Source: Paenibacillus sp. W2I17
GTDB taxonomy: Bacteria; Bacillota; Bacilli; Paenibacillales; Paenibacillaceae
NCBI RefSeq assembly: GCF_030815985.1
Contig: NZ_JAUSXM010000001.1
Span: forward strand, 3,782,001 to 3,846,000
Reading direction: 5' to 3'
DNA: 64,000 nt
Shown here: piece after piece, positions 28,748-37,149 of the stretch
Position numbering within the stretch: position 1 is the stretch's first letter
Layout: each line of letters starts with the position of its first letter
The notes under the pieces: model-generated
The model's database searches: none
The model's input: only the letters and a program-made list of their open reading frames with translations
Told to the model about the DNA's origin: nothing
Translations under genes and position numbers: made by a program

Positions 28748-28776
28748 CAAAAAACAGAGGAGGACAACAGTCCCCT
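28748..28776 (-). terminator. Terminator of the response regulator gene
   Basis: On the minus strand GAGGGGAC and GTCCTCCTC pair with one bulge around TGTT and are followed by TGTTTTTT. It separates the two-component genes from the transporter genes. Confidence 0.75.
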
Positions 28777-28829
28777 CTCGGCGCTGTTCATCCTCCCCAG
28801 ACATGAATTACATGATTGGTAGTCCATTG

Positions 28830-30383
28830 TTATATGCTGATCCTGCGGAATTCCGTAGGTGTCATACCGGTCCACTTTTTGAACACCTGACTGAAATATT
28901 GTGAATTCCCGCCGAATCCGAACAATTCAGCAAGCTCGAATACTTTCACATCCCCGCCTCTGCGAATATGGTCACATGCGCGTTCAATGCGCAGACGATT
29001 CACGTAATTGGAGAAATTCTCGCCTGTGACTTTTTTGAAAATCTTGCCCAGATAATCTGGATTCATATACAACATCTGATGGGCGACTCCATTGAGCGAG
29101 AGATCTGCCTCTCCATAATGACGATCCACGATATCCATCATCTTCTCCACGGCAGAAGACTGACGACTGATATGGTTTTTGTAATAACCGGAAGTTAATC
29201 GGGCCGCACTGCTTGCAACAAAAGACTTCAAACCAGATAACGTATCGATATGCGGCAGTTCTGCCATACGCTGGGTGAATTCCGTTGCCTCCTCAGGTGG
29301 ACAGACATGAACCATCGCCGAGTACAGCTGCACTACGTAAGAGCGAGTCACTTCAATTTCCAGCTGCTGACGCGATAATAGATCAAACAAACGATCCACC
29401 TCTACCGCTGTTTCTTCGGTATTGCCGGATTTGATCAACTGACACAGTTGCTCGGCATCCTGTTCTACATGCAATCCGTCGCATTCTCCGGCCAGTACCA
29501 GATCATTCTTCGTAATCAGCTTGCCTTCACCGATAAAAAAGCGATGGTTCAGATACTGCAACGCCTCACGAAACAACCGCCGGGACTGAATCATTCGATC
29601 TGCTTCACTCAGCGCAGCGGTCACTTCCAATTTATATAGTCTGGTAAATGCAGCCCGAACCTCTTCAATACTTTCTTTCAGTCCGGCCGGATCAACTGAA
29701 TCCGCAAGCAGGATGAGGAGTTTGCCTTCAATGGTTGTGCTTAACAGGACATGTGGGAGCAGGTCACTGGCAATGTTTTTGATCGCAAATAAGTGACTGT
29801 AATCATGTTCATCTACAATTCGGAACAGCAGTAACCGAACTGCGTTCTCTTCAAGCTCCAGATCAAACAACTCCTGATAATACTCCAGGTCAACCGGCCC
29901 ATAGGTGCGGTTGGTCATGAACTCCAGCAGAAATTGCTCCTTCACATGTGGAAGGACACGCTGTAATCGCTGTTTCATCTCACCGGCAACATGCTCCTTC
30001 ACCTGAGCATCTTGATGCTCCTGCAACAGTTCAGTTAACGCATCATGGATCTGATTCTCATTGCAGGGCTTGAGCAAATAATGCTTCACACCATATTGCA
30101 TCGCTCTGCGAGCATATTCGAACTCCTTGTAGCCGGATAACATTATGAAACGTACTCCCGGGTATGCTTCGGATGCCTTCTCTATGAGACCGAGACCATC
30201 CAGACCTGGCATGGAAATATCCGTAATAATAATATCGGGTCGCGACTTCCCGATTTTGTCCAATGCTTCAATCCCGTTCCTCGCCGTATCCACCAATTCC
30301 GTTCCTGCCGCGGCCCAATCGACCACTTGGGAAATCCCCTCCAGAATGACACGTTCATCATCTACGAGCATCACTTTGTACAT
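28830..30383 (-). CDS. AraC-type response regulator (YesN family)
   Basis: A protein of about 517 residues. The N-terminal receiver domain (about 1-120) has the phosphorylated Asp in IIITDISMPGLDGLGL and the conserved Lys in HYLLKPCNE. A middle region of unknown fold follows, and the last 100 residues are two AraC helix-turn-helix motifs (LSLNGVAHQMLYMNPDYLGKIF and ending GMTPTEFRRISI). It would activate the transporter operon downstream after phosphorylation by the adjacent sensor kinase. I favour the ATG at 30383, eight bases after AGAGGA, over the one at 30389. Its start overlaps the kinase gene by 26 bases. Confidence 0.93.
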   Translation of the reverse strand: MYKVMLVDDERVILEGISQVVDWAAAGTELVDTARNGIEALDKIGKSRPDIIITDISMPGLDGLGLIEKASEAYPGVRFIMLSGYKEFEYARRAMQYGVKHYLLKPCNENQIHDALTELLQEHQDAQVKEHVAGEMKQRLQRVLPHVKEQFLLEFMTNRTYGPVDLEYYQELFDLELEENAVRLLLFRIVDEHDYSHLFAIKNIASDLLPHVLLSTTIEGKLLILLADSVDPAGLKESIEEVRAAFTRLYKLEVTAALSEADRMIQSRRLFREALQYLNHRFFIGEGKLITKNDLVLAGECDGLHVEQDAEQLCQLIKSGNTEETAVEVDRLFDLLSRQQLEIEVTRSYVVQLYSAMVHVCPPEEATEFTQRMAELPHIDTLSGLKSFVASSAARLTSGYYKNHISRQSSAVEKMMDIVDRHYGEADLSLNGVAHQMLYMNPDYLGKIFKKVTGENFSNYVNRLRIERACDHIRRGGDVKVFELAELFGFGGNSQYFSQVFKKWTGMTPTEFRRISI

Positions 30384-32145
30384 CGTCATCGTCCTCTCTG
30401 ATCCAAGGTATGCTGATCGATACTACAGTTCCTGATCCGGGCTTGCTGCTCATCACCATTCCACCTTCATCACCGAAGGTCAGTCTGATTCGTTCCTGGA
30501 TGTTAGATAACCCAATGCCCTGTCCTCTTGTCTGAATACGTCCTTCGTGTAGCTGTTCCAGGAATTCCGGTGTCATCCCCGGACCGTCGTCCTCAACTTC
30601 AATAATCACCTTATCCCCCTCTGCTCTCGCCCGAATACGAATCCGGCAAGGGTCAATGCTTGGTTCGAGTGCATAATGTATGGCGTTCTCCACCAACGGC
30701 TGTAATGTTAACTTCGGTATCCGCGCCATTCCTACCTCTGGGGCAATTTCCATGTCGAAGTCCAGTCTTTCCTCAAAACGCGTGCGCTGAATCGTCACGT
30801 AACTGCGGACAATGTCCAGCTCTCTTTCCAGCGTGATCCACTTCTCGGACATATTCACAGAGCTACGCAGCAGAAATCCGAGAGCCTCAACCATTTCCGA
30901 GATCTGTCGTTGCTTCTGTACTTTAGCCAGCCAGTTAATCGATTCTAGCGTGTTGTATAGAAAATGTGGATTAATCTGCGCCTGAAGCGCTTTCAACTCT
31001 GTCTCACGAATCACCAGTTGCTTGGCATAATTCTCATCAATCAATTCACGTATCCGTTGAAGCATCATCTTGAATGTTCGATGCAGCAGCCCAACCTCAT
31101 TCTGTGGAGATATCGGAACATTGCCAAGAGCGGCCTCCTCCAGCTTATCCAGATCACCTTTTTCGATATTACGCATCTTTTTGATCAACTGCGCAATCGG
31201 ATGGGTAATACTGCGAGAGAATCTCGCTCCAATGATAAGCGCCGCCAGAAAAATCATGATGAAGATCACCGTGACCAACTGTTTGACAAACTGGATCTGT
31301 TTAAACATCTGGTCAAACGGGGTTGTGTACAAATAGGTCCAATCCGTATAGGAAGAATGAGCACGAGCTACAAAGTGCCTCCCCTGCTCCAACATGGCAA
31401 TTCCATAGGGCTGGGTGCGCTTCAGTTCAGACTCAATCTCGGCTTCACTGACGGCTGATTCTGTTGGATAGATCACTTCTTTTCCATCGGTAATGAGTAA
31501 TTGGGAGTCCTCAGCCGGTTCTTGCATCTGATCCTGTACAATTCGGTCCAGCCGCACCCGGATGATCAGTGTGCCGAGGTCCTCCAATGTAAATGCTCCG
31601 CCAATAAAGGATTTCACCTGTCGGACCGACAAGAGCCGGGACTGTTTATCCCCACTGGTATGCCAGGCATTGGAGCCTGAGTATTGCTGTCCCAGTGCAA
31701 CCAATTCCTTTTGCTTCGACTCCGAAATCCCCTCCCGATTGCCTGCGGCCATAACGTTATTATCATTATCGATAAATAGCATGGAATAGACGTATTTTTC
31801 GGAACCGGCATAAGCGACTAACCTGTTGGTAATTTTTTTACGTAATCCATTTTTCTCATAACCCGTTTCGACCTTTTTCAGTTGGAGCAGATATTGCTGA
31901 AGCGGCTCGTCCGACATCACCTTGAAGGAGAGATTAGAAATTTCACGAAGTTGATTCTCAATACCTACCGAAGACATATTGAGGACCTGCGAGGATTTCT
32001 CATAGATCTGACGGTCATAGATACTGAACACATATCGGAGTACGGACGCATAAAACGTAAAGCTGATTAACATCAAAAGTCCGATGAGAAGAATCGTTTT
32101 GTGATGAATCGGCAGTGTTGTGAAAGCGTTCTTAATTTTGTTCAT
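30358..32145 (-). CDS. Sensor histidine kinase (YesM family)
   Basis: A 595-residue membrane kinase. Helix one is at about 17-37, an extracellular Cache-like sensor follows (about 40-285), helix two is at about 288-308, then a HAMP domain. The phosphorylated His lies in QAQINPHFLYNTLESINWL (His_kinase family), and the ATP-binding lobe shows LQPLVENAIHYAL and GIGLSNIQERIRLTFG. It senses an extracellular sugar signal, probably rhamnogalacturonan breakdown products, and signals to the overlapping AraC-type regulator. AAAGGAGCG precedes the ATG. Confidence 0.94.
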   Translation of the reverse strand: MNKIKNAFTTLPIHHKTILLIGLLMLISFTFYASVLRYVFSIYDRQIYEKSSQVLNMSSVGIENQLREISNLSFKVMSDEPLQQYLLQLKKVETGYEKNGLRKKITNRLVAYAGSEKYVYSMLFIDNDNNVMAAGNREGISESKQKELVALGQQYSGSNAWHTSGDKQSRLLSVRQVKSFIGGAFTLEDLGTLIIRVRLDRIVQDQMQEPAEDSQLLITDGKEVIYPTESAVSEAEIESELKRTQPYGIAMLEQGRHFVARAHSSYTDWTYLYTTPFDQMFKQIQFVKQLVTVIFIMIFLAALIIGARFSRSITHPIAQLIKKMRNIEKGDLDKLEEAALGNVPISPQNEVGLLHRTFKMMLQRIRELIDENYAKQLVIRETELKALQAQINPHFLYNTLESINWLAKVQKQRQISEMVEALGFLLRSSVNMSEKWITLERELDIVRSYVTIQRTRFEERLDFDMEIAPEVGMARIPKLTLQPLVENAIHYALEPSIDPCRIRIRARAEGDKVIIEVEDDGPGMTPEFLEQLHEGRIQTRGQGIGLSNIQERIRLTFGDEGGMVMSSKPGSGTVVSISIPWIREDDDDVQSDARR

Positions 32146-32320
32146 CCTAAGCGCTCCTTTGGCTTTCGAGGGGTGCCTGTCATGCTATAGGTTAGTGGTT
32201 TTATTGTAAGTTATTTTCATATTTACACATCCATTGGGCATCTGACAAGATATATTTATGCAACATTTCAGGTCATTAGAGAAGGTATACATCTGTGTCA
32301 GCAACGCAAAAAGAACACAA

Positions 32321-32363
32321 AACAGCCAGAATACCTTGAACAGATCAAGGTATTCTGGCTGTT
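32321..32363 (-). terminator. Strong terminator of the SGNH hydrolase gene
   Basis: Perfect 19-base arms (AACAGCCAGAATACCTTGA and its complement) around the loop ACAGA. On the minus strand TTGTGTTCTTTTTG follows. It lies 33 bases after the hydrolase stop and insulates the sensor kinase gene. Confidence 0.92.
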
Positions 32364-32396
32364 GAATAACATCATGTTAAAGGCATGAAATACAAT

Positions 32397-33719
32397 TTAC
32401 GGATTCACAAAAACAGTTTTCAGCTTCGCTACATATTGCACATCAAAGCCAAGACCTTCAGCCACCATGGCAAGTGGTACATATGTTTTGGACTCTTTGC
32501 CTACCTTATTCAGGAATGCAGGTGTATCCACAGTAACCGATGCTCCATTTACCTTCACAGCATTGGCACCAATCTTCACAGCAACTTTCCGGTCTCCATA
32601 TGTAATGGTTGCGGTTGAAGTTTTGTTATCCCACACCGTAGTAGCCCCGACAGCGTTTACGATGTCTTGAATCGCCACAAAGTTTTTGCCGTTACGGATA
32701 ATCGGTTTGTACGGTGTATTTAATGTTTTGCCACTCACAATAATGTTCATCGGCTCACCTGTTGCAGGTGCAGTCAGCTTGGTGTAGTCGCCCCAGATCG
32801 TTTTGGCAAATACTTCGGCAATGGCCGCATATCCAAATTGGTTCGGGTGGAAATCACGATCTTTGATCATATGTGTCATCGTGCCCTCACCACCAACAAA
32901 CTCCTTGGCCACGTGTGCGACTTTGACATCGGTACCTTGAGCAGTGAATTGTACTGCAATGCCATCAATGGTCTGTGTGAAACCTTGGGATGCCTCCATC
33001 AGTTTGGCGTAGAGTGCCTTGCCTGCTACTTCTGGCATCGGTTGATACTGATCGGCGATGACAATTGTAGCTGTCGGATTAATTTCATGGATATCATTAA
33101 TCGTTGCACTAACATTGGCTGTATATGTTGCGAGTAATTCTTTTACCTTGGCTTGCAGATCCTGATCACTCAGTTTGTCTGCTGTACCGAGAAGCTCAGA
33201 TACATCATTTCCCCCAATGGTAATTGCAACCAGATTGGCCTGTGCTACACTCTCACGGATTACAGCAGTATTGGCTCCGATCTGTCCCGCTCTTGGATCA
33301 GGAAGACTTGGTTGAATGGCTTCAGAAGTCAGCGTTTTGCCATCCTTAATTGCAGTAGTGAAGTTTTTCAGGCCACTGGTTTTCAATCCGGCAATCCCGT
33401 AGTTGTCCACCTGTGTACGTCCATGCAGCAAACCCTGCTCATGCAAACGTTCTACATAACCATAAGGCAATTCTTTTGTGTTGGGCTCATAACCTACCGT
33501 TATGGAATCTCCCAATGTGACGATGCGGAACTCCTTAGTTACGGCTACTGCATCTTTCTTCGCAGTCAGCGAAGCCTCGTTAGTACCCACTGGCAATACA
33601 CCGGTTTTGGTGTCAGCCGCGTGTGCAGGCAATGCAGATGATGTAAAGAGCAGCATTCCTGCCAACATGCTTACCGTTAAACCGGCAGCTGTATTTTCCC
33701 ATATACGTTTACGCTTCAT
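32397..33719 (-). CDS. Secreted SGNH/GDSL hydrolase with C-terminal copper-amine-oxidase-like stalk domain
   Basis: A 440-residue exported enzyme. The signal peptide ends at about SALPAHAADT (residue 35). The SGNH esterase/lipase domain (about 60-310) has block I LGDSITVGYEP with the Ser, block II NYGIAGLKTS, block III TIGGNDVSELL and the Asp/His pair in KDRDFHPNQFGYAAIA. The C-terminal part (about 320-438) is a copper amine oxidase N-terminal-like domain (MIIVSGK-type start, KNFVAIQDIVNAVGATTVW, YVPLAMVAEGLGFDV), as in the deacetylase at 2925-4226. Substrate unknown; wall or polysaccharide esters are likely. Confidence 0.92.
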   Translation of the reverse strand: MKRKRIWENTAAGLTVSMLAGMLLFTSSALPAHAADTKTGVLPVGTNEASLTAKKDAVAVTKEFRIVTLGDSITVGYEPNTKELPYGYVERLHEQGLLHGRTQVDNYGIAGLKTSGLKNFTTAIKDGKTLTSEAIQPSLPDPRAGQIGANTAVIRESVAQANLVAITIGGNDVSELLGTADKLSDQDLQAKVKELLATYTANVSATINDIHEINPTATIVIADQYQPMPEVAGKALYAKLMEASQGFTQTIDGIAVQFTAQGTDVKVAHVAKEFVGGEGTMTHMIKDRDFHPNQFGYAAIAEVFAKTIWGDYTKLTAPATGEPMNIIVSGKTLNTPYKPIIRNGKNFVAIQDIVNAVGATTVWDNKTSTATITYGDRKVAVKIGANAVKVNGASVTVDTPAFLNKVGKESKTYVPLAMVAEGLGFDVQYVAKLKTVFVNP

Positions 33720-33767
33720 TCAGGTAACACTCCTTCTCGCAAATCTATGATAATTTACACTAATATA

Positions 33768-33978
33768 CGTGTTCAAAAGTCGGTTTTCAGTACCGAGAAG
33801 ATGGGATGAAGCTAGAAATGGAGTAGCGGAGCGTAGGAAAACTACGTGAGCAACCAAAATGTTTCCTTCGGAAACATACTTCGTAAGCCTCCCGCTTATT
33901 TCGGCTGAATTCCATATTCGATGCTGATGATGCCGTTAGGCATCCTTCGTAATCAAAAGCGGACTTTTTGAACAACCT
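33768..33978. mobile_element. MITE-like intergenic element with inverted ends and flanking direct repeat
   Basis: The left end TGTTCAAAAGTCGGTTTT and the complement of the right end TTGTTCAAAAAGTCCGCTTTT form imperfect terminal inverted repeats. The element is flanked by the 10-base direct repeat CACTAATATA (33758-33767 and 33979-33988), as expected of a target duplication. Inside are short hairpins, such as GTTTCCTTCGGAAAC, and no believable gene; an open frame of 69 codons on the minus strand lacks a ribosome site. At about 211 bases it cannot encode a transposase and would need one supplied in trans. Confidence 0.65.
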
Positions 33979-34080
33979 CACTAATATATAGTACATCGGT
34001 CATTCCAATGACATAAGTTCGTGTTACTCTATTCTATCATTTTAAAGTAGGCGTTGTCCTCTCTACTGAGAGCACACATG

Positions 34081-34115
34081 AAATAACAGACTCCCTGAAG
34101 GGGAGCCTGTTATTT
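34081..34115 (-). terminator. Terminator downstream of the 96-residue protein gene
   Basis: Arms AAATAACAG and CTGTTATTT plus an inner CTCCC/GGGAG stem with one mismatch. It lies 32 bases after the stop of the small gene. The U-tract is short (ATTTC). Confidence 0.65.
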
Positions 34116-34146
34116 ACTAAGTTCAGATATGACGTTCTGTGATTAA

Positions 34147-34437
34147 TTAAGATTGCGGCTTATCTGAATCTTCAGAATTTGAATGACCCTTGTCGCTCTC
34201 GGGTTTGTTTCCGGTAGCTCGCTCCAGATACCGATCATAACGATCATCCACTTCGCGTGCCAACTTCCGGTACTTTAACGTTTCCTCGACAATTGGATCA
34301 CGTTCCGTCTGGATTCGCACTTCATATTTGGGAGGAATCAACTGGCGTTCACGCTGATCGGTGTCGCCGGACTCTTCCATGTCCCCTTCCGTCAGCATAT
34401 CACTGAGCCGTCGTTCCAGTTCTTTGGATTCATCCAT
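34147..34437 (-). CDS. Hypothetical small acidic protein
   Basis: A 96-residue soluble, highly charged protein, beginning MDESKELERRLSDML and ending in a low-complexity Ser/Asp/Lys tail. The middle (RDPIVEETLKYRKLAREVDDRYDRYLER) looks helical, perhaps coiled coil. I do not recognise the family. The start is the ATG with AAAGGAGCG eight bases upstream; an ATG nine codons earlier precedes this ribosome site. It lies downstream of the inositol phosphatase family gene on the same strand. Confidence 0.7.
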   Translation of the reverse strand: MDESKELERRLSDMLTEGDMEESGDTDQRERQLIPPKYEVRIQTERDPIVEETLKYRKLAREVDDRYDRYLERATGNKPESDKGHSNSEDSDKPQS

Positions 34438-34668
34438 TGTTCTCGCTCCTTTAATTAAAGTCATACATGCGTTAATGATTACTATTGTACTTTCACTTCG
34501 TGTACAGAATCATCTTCCGATCGCTGTTATCCCCAGATTTCTTTGATTCCCTTTTCCAAGGTAGAAATCCGGTGATAAAGGCGAGCGCTCCGCTTCTTCA
34601 GATGCTTTCTGTCCCCTTCGTTAATGTACAATTACAGGTTAGTTAAAGCATCGATGAGTTGAATAAAC

Positions 34669-35541
34669 TCACTCCAGACCGGTTGCTTTCGCTTCCTTCA
34701 GCACATCCGTCAGTGCATCATGGATTTTGCCATTGCTGGCAACGACATGATTCACAGACAGTTGATAAGGCGTTCCGATGGTATCCGTCACCTTGCCGCC
34801 TGATTCTTCAACCAGCAGCGCACCTGCGGCAATATCCCACGGTTTCAATCCAACTTCGGTGTAGGCGCTGAGACGTCCTGCGGCAACATACGCCAGATGA
34901 AGGGCGGCAGATCCGCCTGCACGCAAGTTACGTACTTGCGGAGCAAGCGCCTGCACAGCGGCCATATTCAGTGGCAACGCAAAGGTTGTGTCTGCCGGGA
35001 ATCCAACCGCAATCAGGCTCTGAGCAAGTTCTTGTTCACCAGATACAAGCATCCGGTTTCCGTGAACATATGCTCCTTTCCCTTTTTCCGCAACAAACAT
35101 TTCATCACGGGAAGGGTCGTAGATCACGCCAACAATGACTTCACCATTGTGAGCCAATGCGATGGACACCGAATAAAACGGGAATCCGTGTACAAAGTTC
35201 GTCGTTCCATCCACAGGATCAACAATCCACAGGAACTCTTCTTCCTCGGCCTCTTTCAGTGCTTTTGCCGAAGCTTCCGGTCCCGGTTCGACGCCTTCTT
35301 CACCCAGAATGGCATGGTGGGGAAAATGCGTGAGAATCAGGCGGCGGATCATCTGCTCCGCTCCTTTATCCACTTCGGTCACCAGATCTTGGGGTGAATA
35401 TTTGGTGCCAAGTTCAGCTACCGTCCCAAGACGGCTTTTGATCCATTCGCCAGCTTTGGAAGCTGCATTAATGGCAACGGCAGTATAGCTTTTGCTTGTC
35501 ACGACATAAGGTGTCTTTTCCTTCTCATTCAAAGCGTTCAC
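34669..35541 (-). CDS. Inositol monophosphatase family protein
   Basis: A 290-residue enzyme of the Mg-dependent, Li-sensitive phosphatase family. Metal-binding motifs are GEEG (about residue 80), WIVDPVDGTTNFVHGFP (about 105-121) and KPWDIAAGALLVEESGG (about 227-243). It is cytoplasmic and may dephosphorylate inositol phosphate, histidinol phosphate, PAP or NADP; the residues do not decide. The start appears to be GTG, with a weak ribosome site; a TTG three codons later is an alternative. It is co-directional with uvsE, 98 bases upstream. Confidence 0.9.
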   Translation of the reverse strand: MNALNEKEKTPYVVTSKSYTAVAINAASKAGEWIKSRLGTVAELGTKYSPQDLVTEVDKGAEQMIRRLILTHFPHHAILGEEGVEPGPEASAKALKEAEEEEFLWIVDPVDGTTNFVHGFPFYSVSIALAHNGEVIVGVIYDPSRDEMFVAEKGKGAYVHGNRMLVSGEQELAQSLIAVGFPADTTFALPLNMAAVQALAPQVRNLRAGGSAALHLAYVAAGRLSAYTEVGLKPWDIAAGALLVEESGGKVTDTIGTPYQLSVNHVVASNGKIHDALTDVLKEAKATGLE

Positions 35542-35639
35542 TCTACTTTCTATATCAATCTACGAAAAGTTGAAATACTTGTTAAAAGTATACGCCCCAC
35601 AGGTCGTAAAGTTTCTCGTTGCCCAGGCCCCTTTTGGCA

Positions 35640-36641
35640 CTACGGATGAATGATGACGGTAGACTCGTCCACCCACTCCACACCCTCTTCGTGATAGAAT
35701 GCCAGCTTCTGCATCAGTTGCACAAGTGCCTCATCTTTGCGTTTAGCCTCGATCATCACGTCAAGCCTTGGGGTGTCTGCTGCGATATGACGCAAGAAGT
35801 CGAGCAAAGGCTCTACCTCTACACCATCGGCATGACCTCGCAGATCCTTCTCGCTCTTCGGACTGGAGACATGGATTTTGGGTGGCAGTGGCTGATCAGC
35901 CGGTGAATCTGCCTGGGCAAGCGGCGACTGCCAGGTCTTTAGAATATTAGGCCACAGATCCCATGCCTGTTCTCCTTCGTTGTTCACCCACTGGTGATGG
36001 ATATCCAGTACCATGGGCAATCCCAAGCGCTGGCACACGGCTAGTGTCTCCGGCGCATTGAACGTTTTGTCATCATTTTCGAGTGTGAGCCGCTCCTGAA
36101 TGTCCCGATCCAGCTTCAAAAAGTTTTCTTCAAAACGAAGCGCCGCCGAAGGCTTGTCCCCGTATGCACCACCAATATGTATATTGTTCTTGGCAGTGGC
36201 ATTCAGCCCCATGGCATCCAGCATCCGAACATGATGACGAAGGTCGCGAATCGAGTTGTGCAGAACTTGCTCGCGGGGGGTACTAAGTACGGTAAAATGA
36301 TCCGGATGAAAGGACACACGCATATGATTTTCCTTCACAAAATCACCAATGGCCGCAAAGTCCTGCTTCAGCGCCGGGAACGGGTCCCAGTCATTCAGGT
36401 CCTCGTGTGTTGCCAGTGGAATCAATTTGGAAGAGAAGCGATATACATGAATATGGCTACCCTTGTTGTGTCTGAGCAAACGTAATGTATTGTGCAGGTT
36501 CTCGGCTGCAATCCGTTCGAGCTTGCGGATCGCTGCTTCCCTGTCATCAATTTTGTTAAAACTCGACATGGTCATGGTCCGGGAAGGCGAGGCGTTCTCT
36601 ATAAGCACGGACATTGCCACGTAACCAAAGCGTACGAGCAT
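35640..36641 (-). CDS. uvsE: UV DNA damage repair endonuclease UvsE
   Basis: A 333-residue TIM-barrel endonuclease that nicks DNA 5' of UV photoproducts and some abasic sites. The N-terminal VRFGYVAMSV, HVYRFSSKLIPLATH, MRVSFHPDHFTVLSTP, NIHIGGAYGDK, LDIHHQWVN, KIHVSSPK and MIEAKRKDEAL carry the His, Glu and Asp residues that bind the metal cluster. The ATG at 36641 follows GAGAGGAAGAG; a longer frame to 36677 has no site. Such genes are frequent in spore formers, where they help repair spore DNA. Confidence 0.94.
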   Translation of the reverse strand: MLVRFGYVAMSVLIENASPSRTMTMSSFNKIDDREAAIRKLERIAAENLHNTLRLLRHNKGSHIHVYRFSSKLIPLATHEDLNDWDPFPALKQDFAAIGDFVKENHMRVSFHPDHFTVLSTPREQVLHNSIRDLRHHVRMLDAMGLNATAKNNIHIGGAYGDKPSAALRFEENFLKLDRDIQERLTLENDDKTFNAPETLAVCQRLGLPMVLDIHHQWVNNEGEQAWDLWPNILKTWQSPLAQADSPADQPLPPKIHVSSPKSEKDLRGHADGVEVEPLLDFLRHIAADTPRLDVMIEAKRKDEALVQLMQKLAFYHEEGVEWVDESTVIIHP

Positions 36642-36795
36642 GAATCTCTTCCTCTCTATAGGGCGGAGAACCCGCACGGCATATTCAACCGTCAGGATGT
36701 ACCGTCACTGTATATAACCAAGTTTTACCCTAAAAGAGTGACCATAATCGTATTCTGGCAAATCAGTCCTTCCGACCCGCACTTACAGTCAACAA

Positions 36796-37119
36796 CTACT
36801 CCTGTGCTTGCTCTCCAAAGAACATCTCATCCGCAAGGGCAGTCTGAATGCGTGATTCTTCCTCAGTCAATTTGCGGATGAGTTGCATCTCGACCTCGGT
36901 CACCTCTTGCCCCTGGAAGTTGATCTCTGCAATGGAAACCACGATCTTGACGATGGCTACAGCCACGTTATCCGGTGTGTATGCAATCACTTTCTGGCCG
37001 GTAGGAAATACCCGGAAGCCCTGTTTGACCATTTTGCCGCGTCCGTATTCAAGCAGTTCGAACAGCTCCTGCTCATTCTTGAACTTGCATACGGAATTGA
37101 ATTCAGTCTGAAATCCCAT
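36796..37119 (-). CDS. Conserved-looking hypothetical protein
   Basis: A 107-residue soluble protein, starting MGFQTEFNSVCKFKNEQELF. It mixes beta-rich stretches (GFRVFPTGQKVIAYTPDN, AVAIVKIVVSIAEINFQG) with a C-terminal helix (EVEMQLIRKLTEEESRIQTAL). I do not recognise the family with certainty. GGAGGGATATGC before the ATG is a good ribosome site. It lies 30 bases downstream of ddl, probably in one transcript with it. Confidence 0.75.
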   Translation of the reverse strand: MGFQTEFNSVCKFKNEQELFELLEYGRGKMVKQGFRVFPTGQKVIAYTPDNVAVAIVKIVVSIAEINFQGQEVTEVEMQLIRKLTEEESRIQTALADEMFFGEQAQE

Positions 37120-37149
37120 GCATATCCCTCCTGATCTTGTGGTCGCAGG

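Noticed and set aside
32114..32131. cre-like TGAAAGCGTTCTTA at the start of the sensor kinase gene
   Set aside because: It lacks the conserved final CA and lies within coding sequence.
33787..33996. A 69-codon frame inside the MITE-like element
   Set aside because: No ribosome site, no domain, and the frame spans the inverted end of the repeat, so it is repeat sequence and not a gene.
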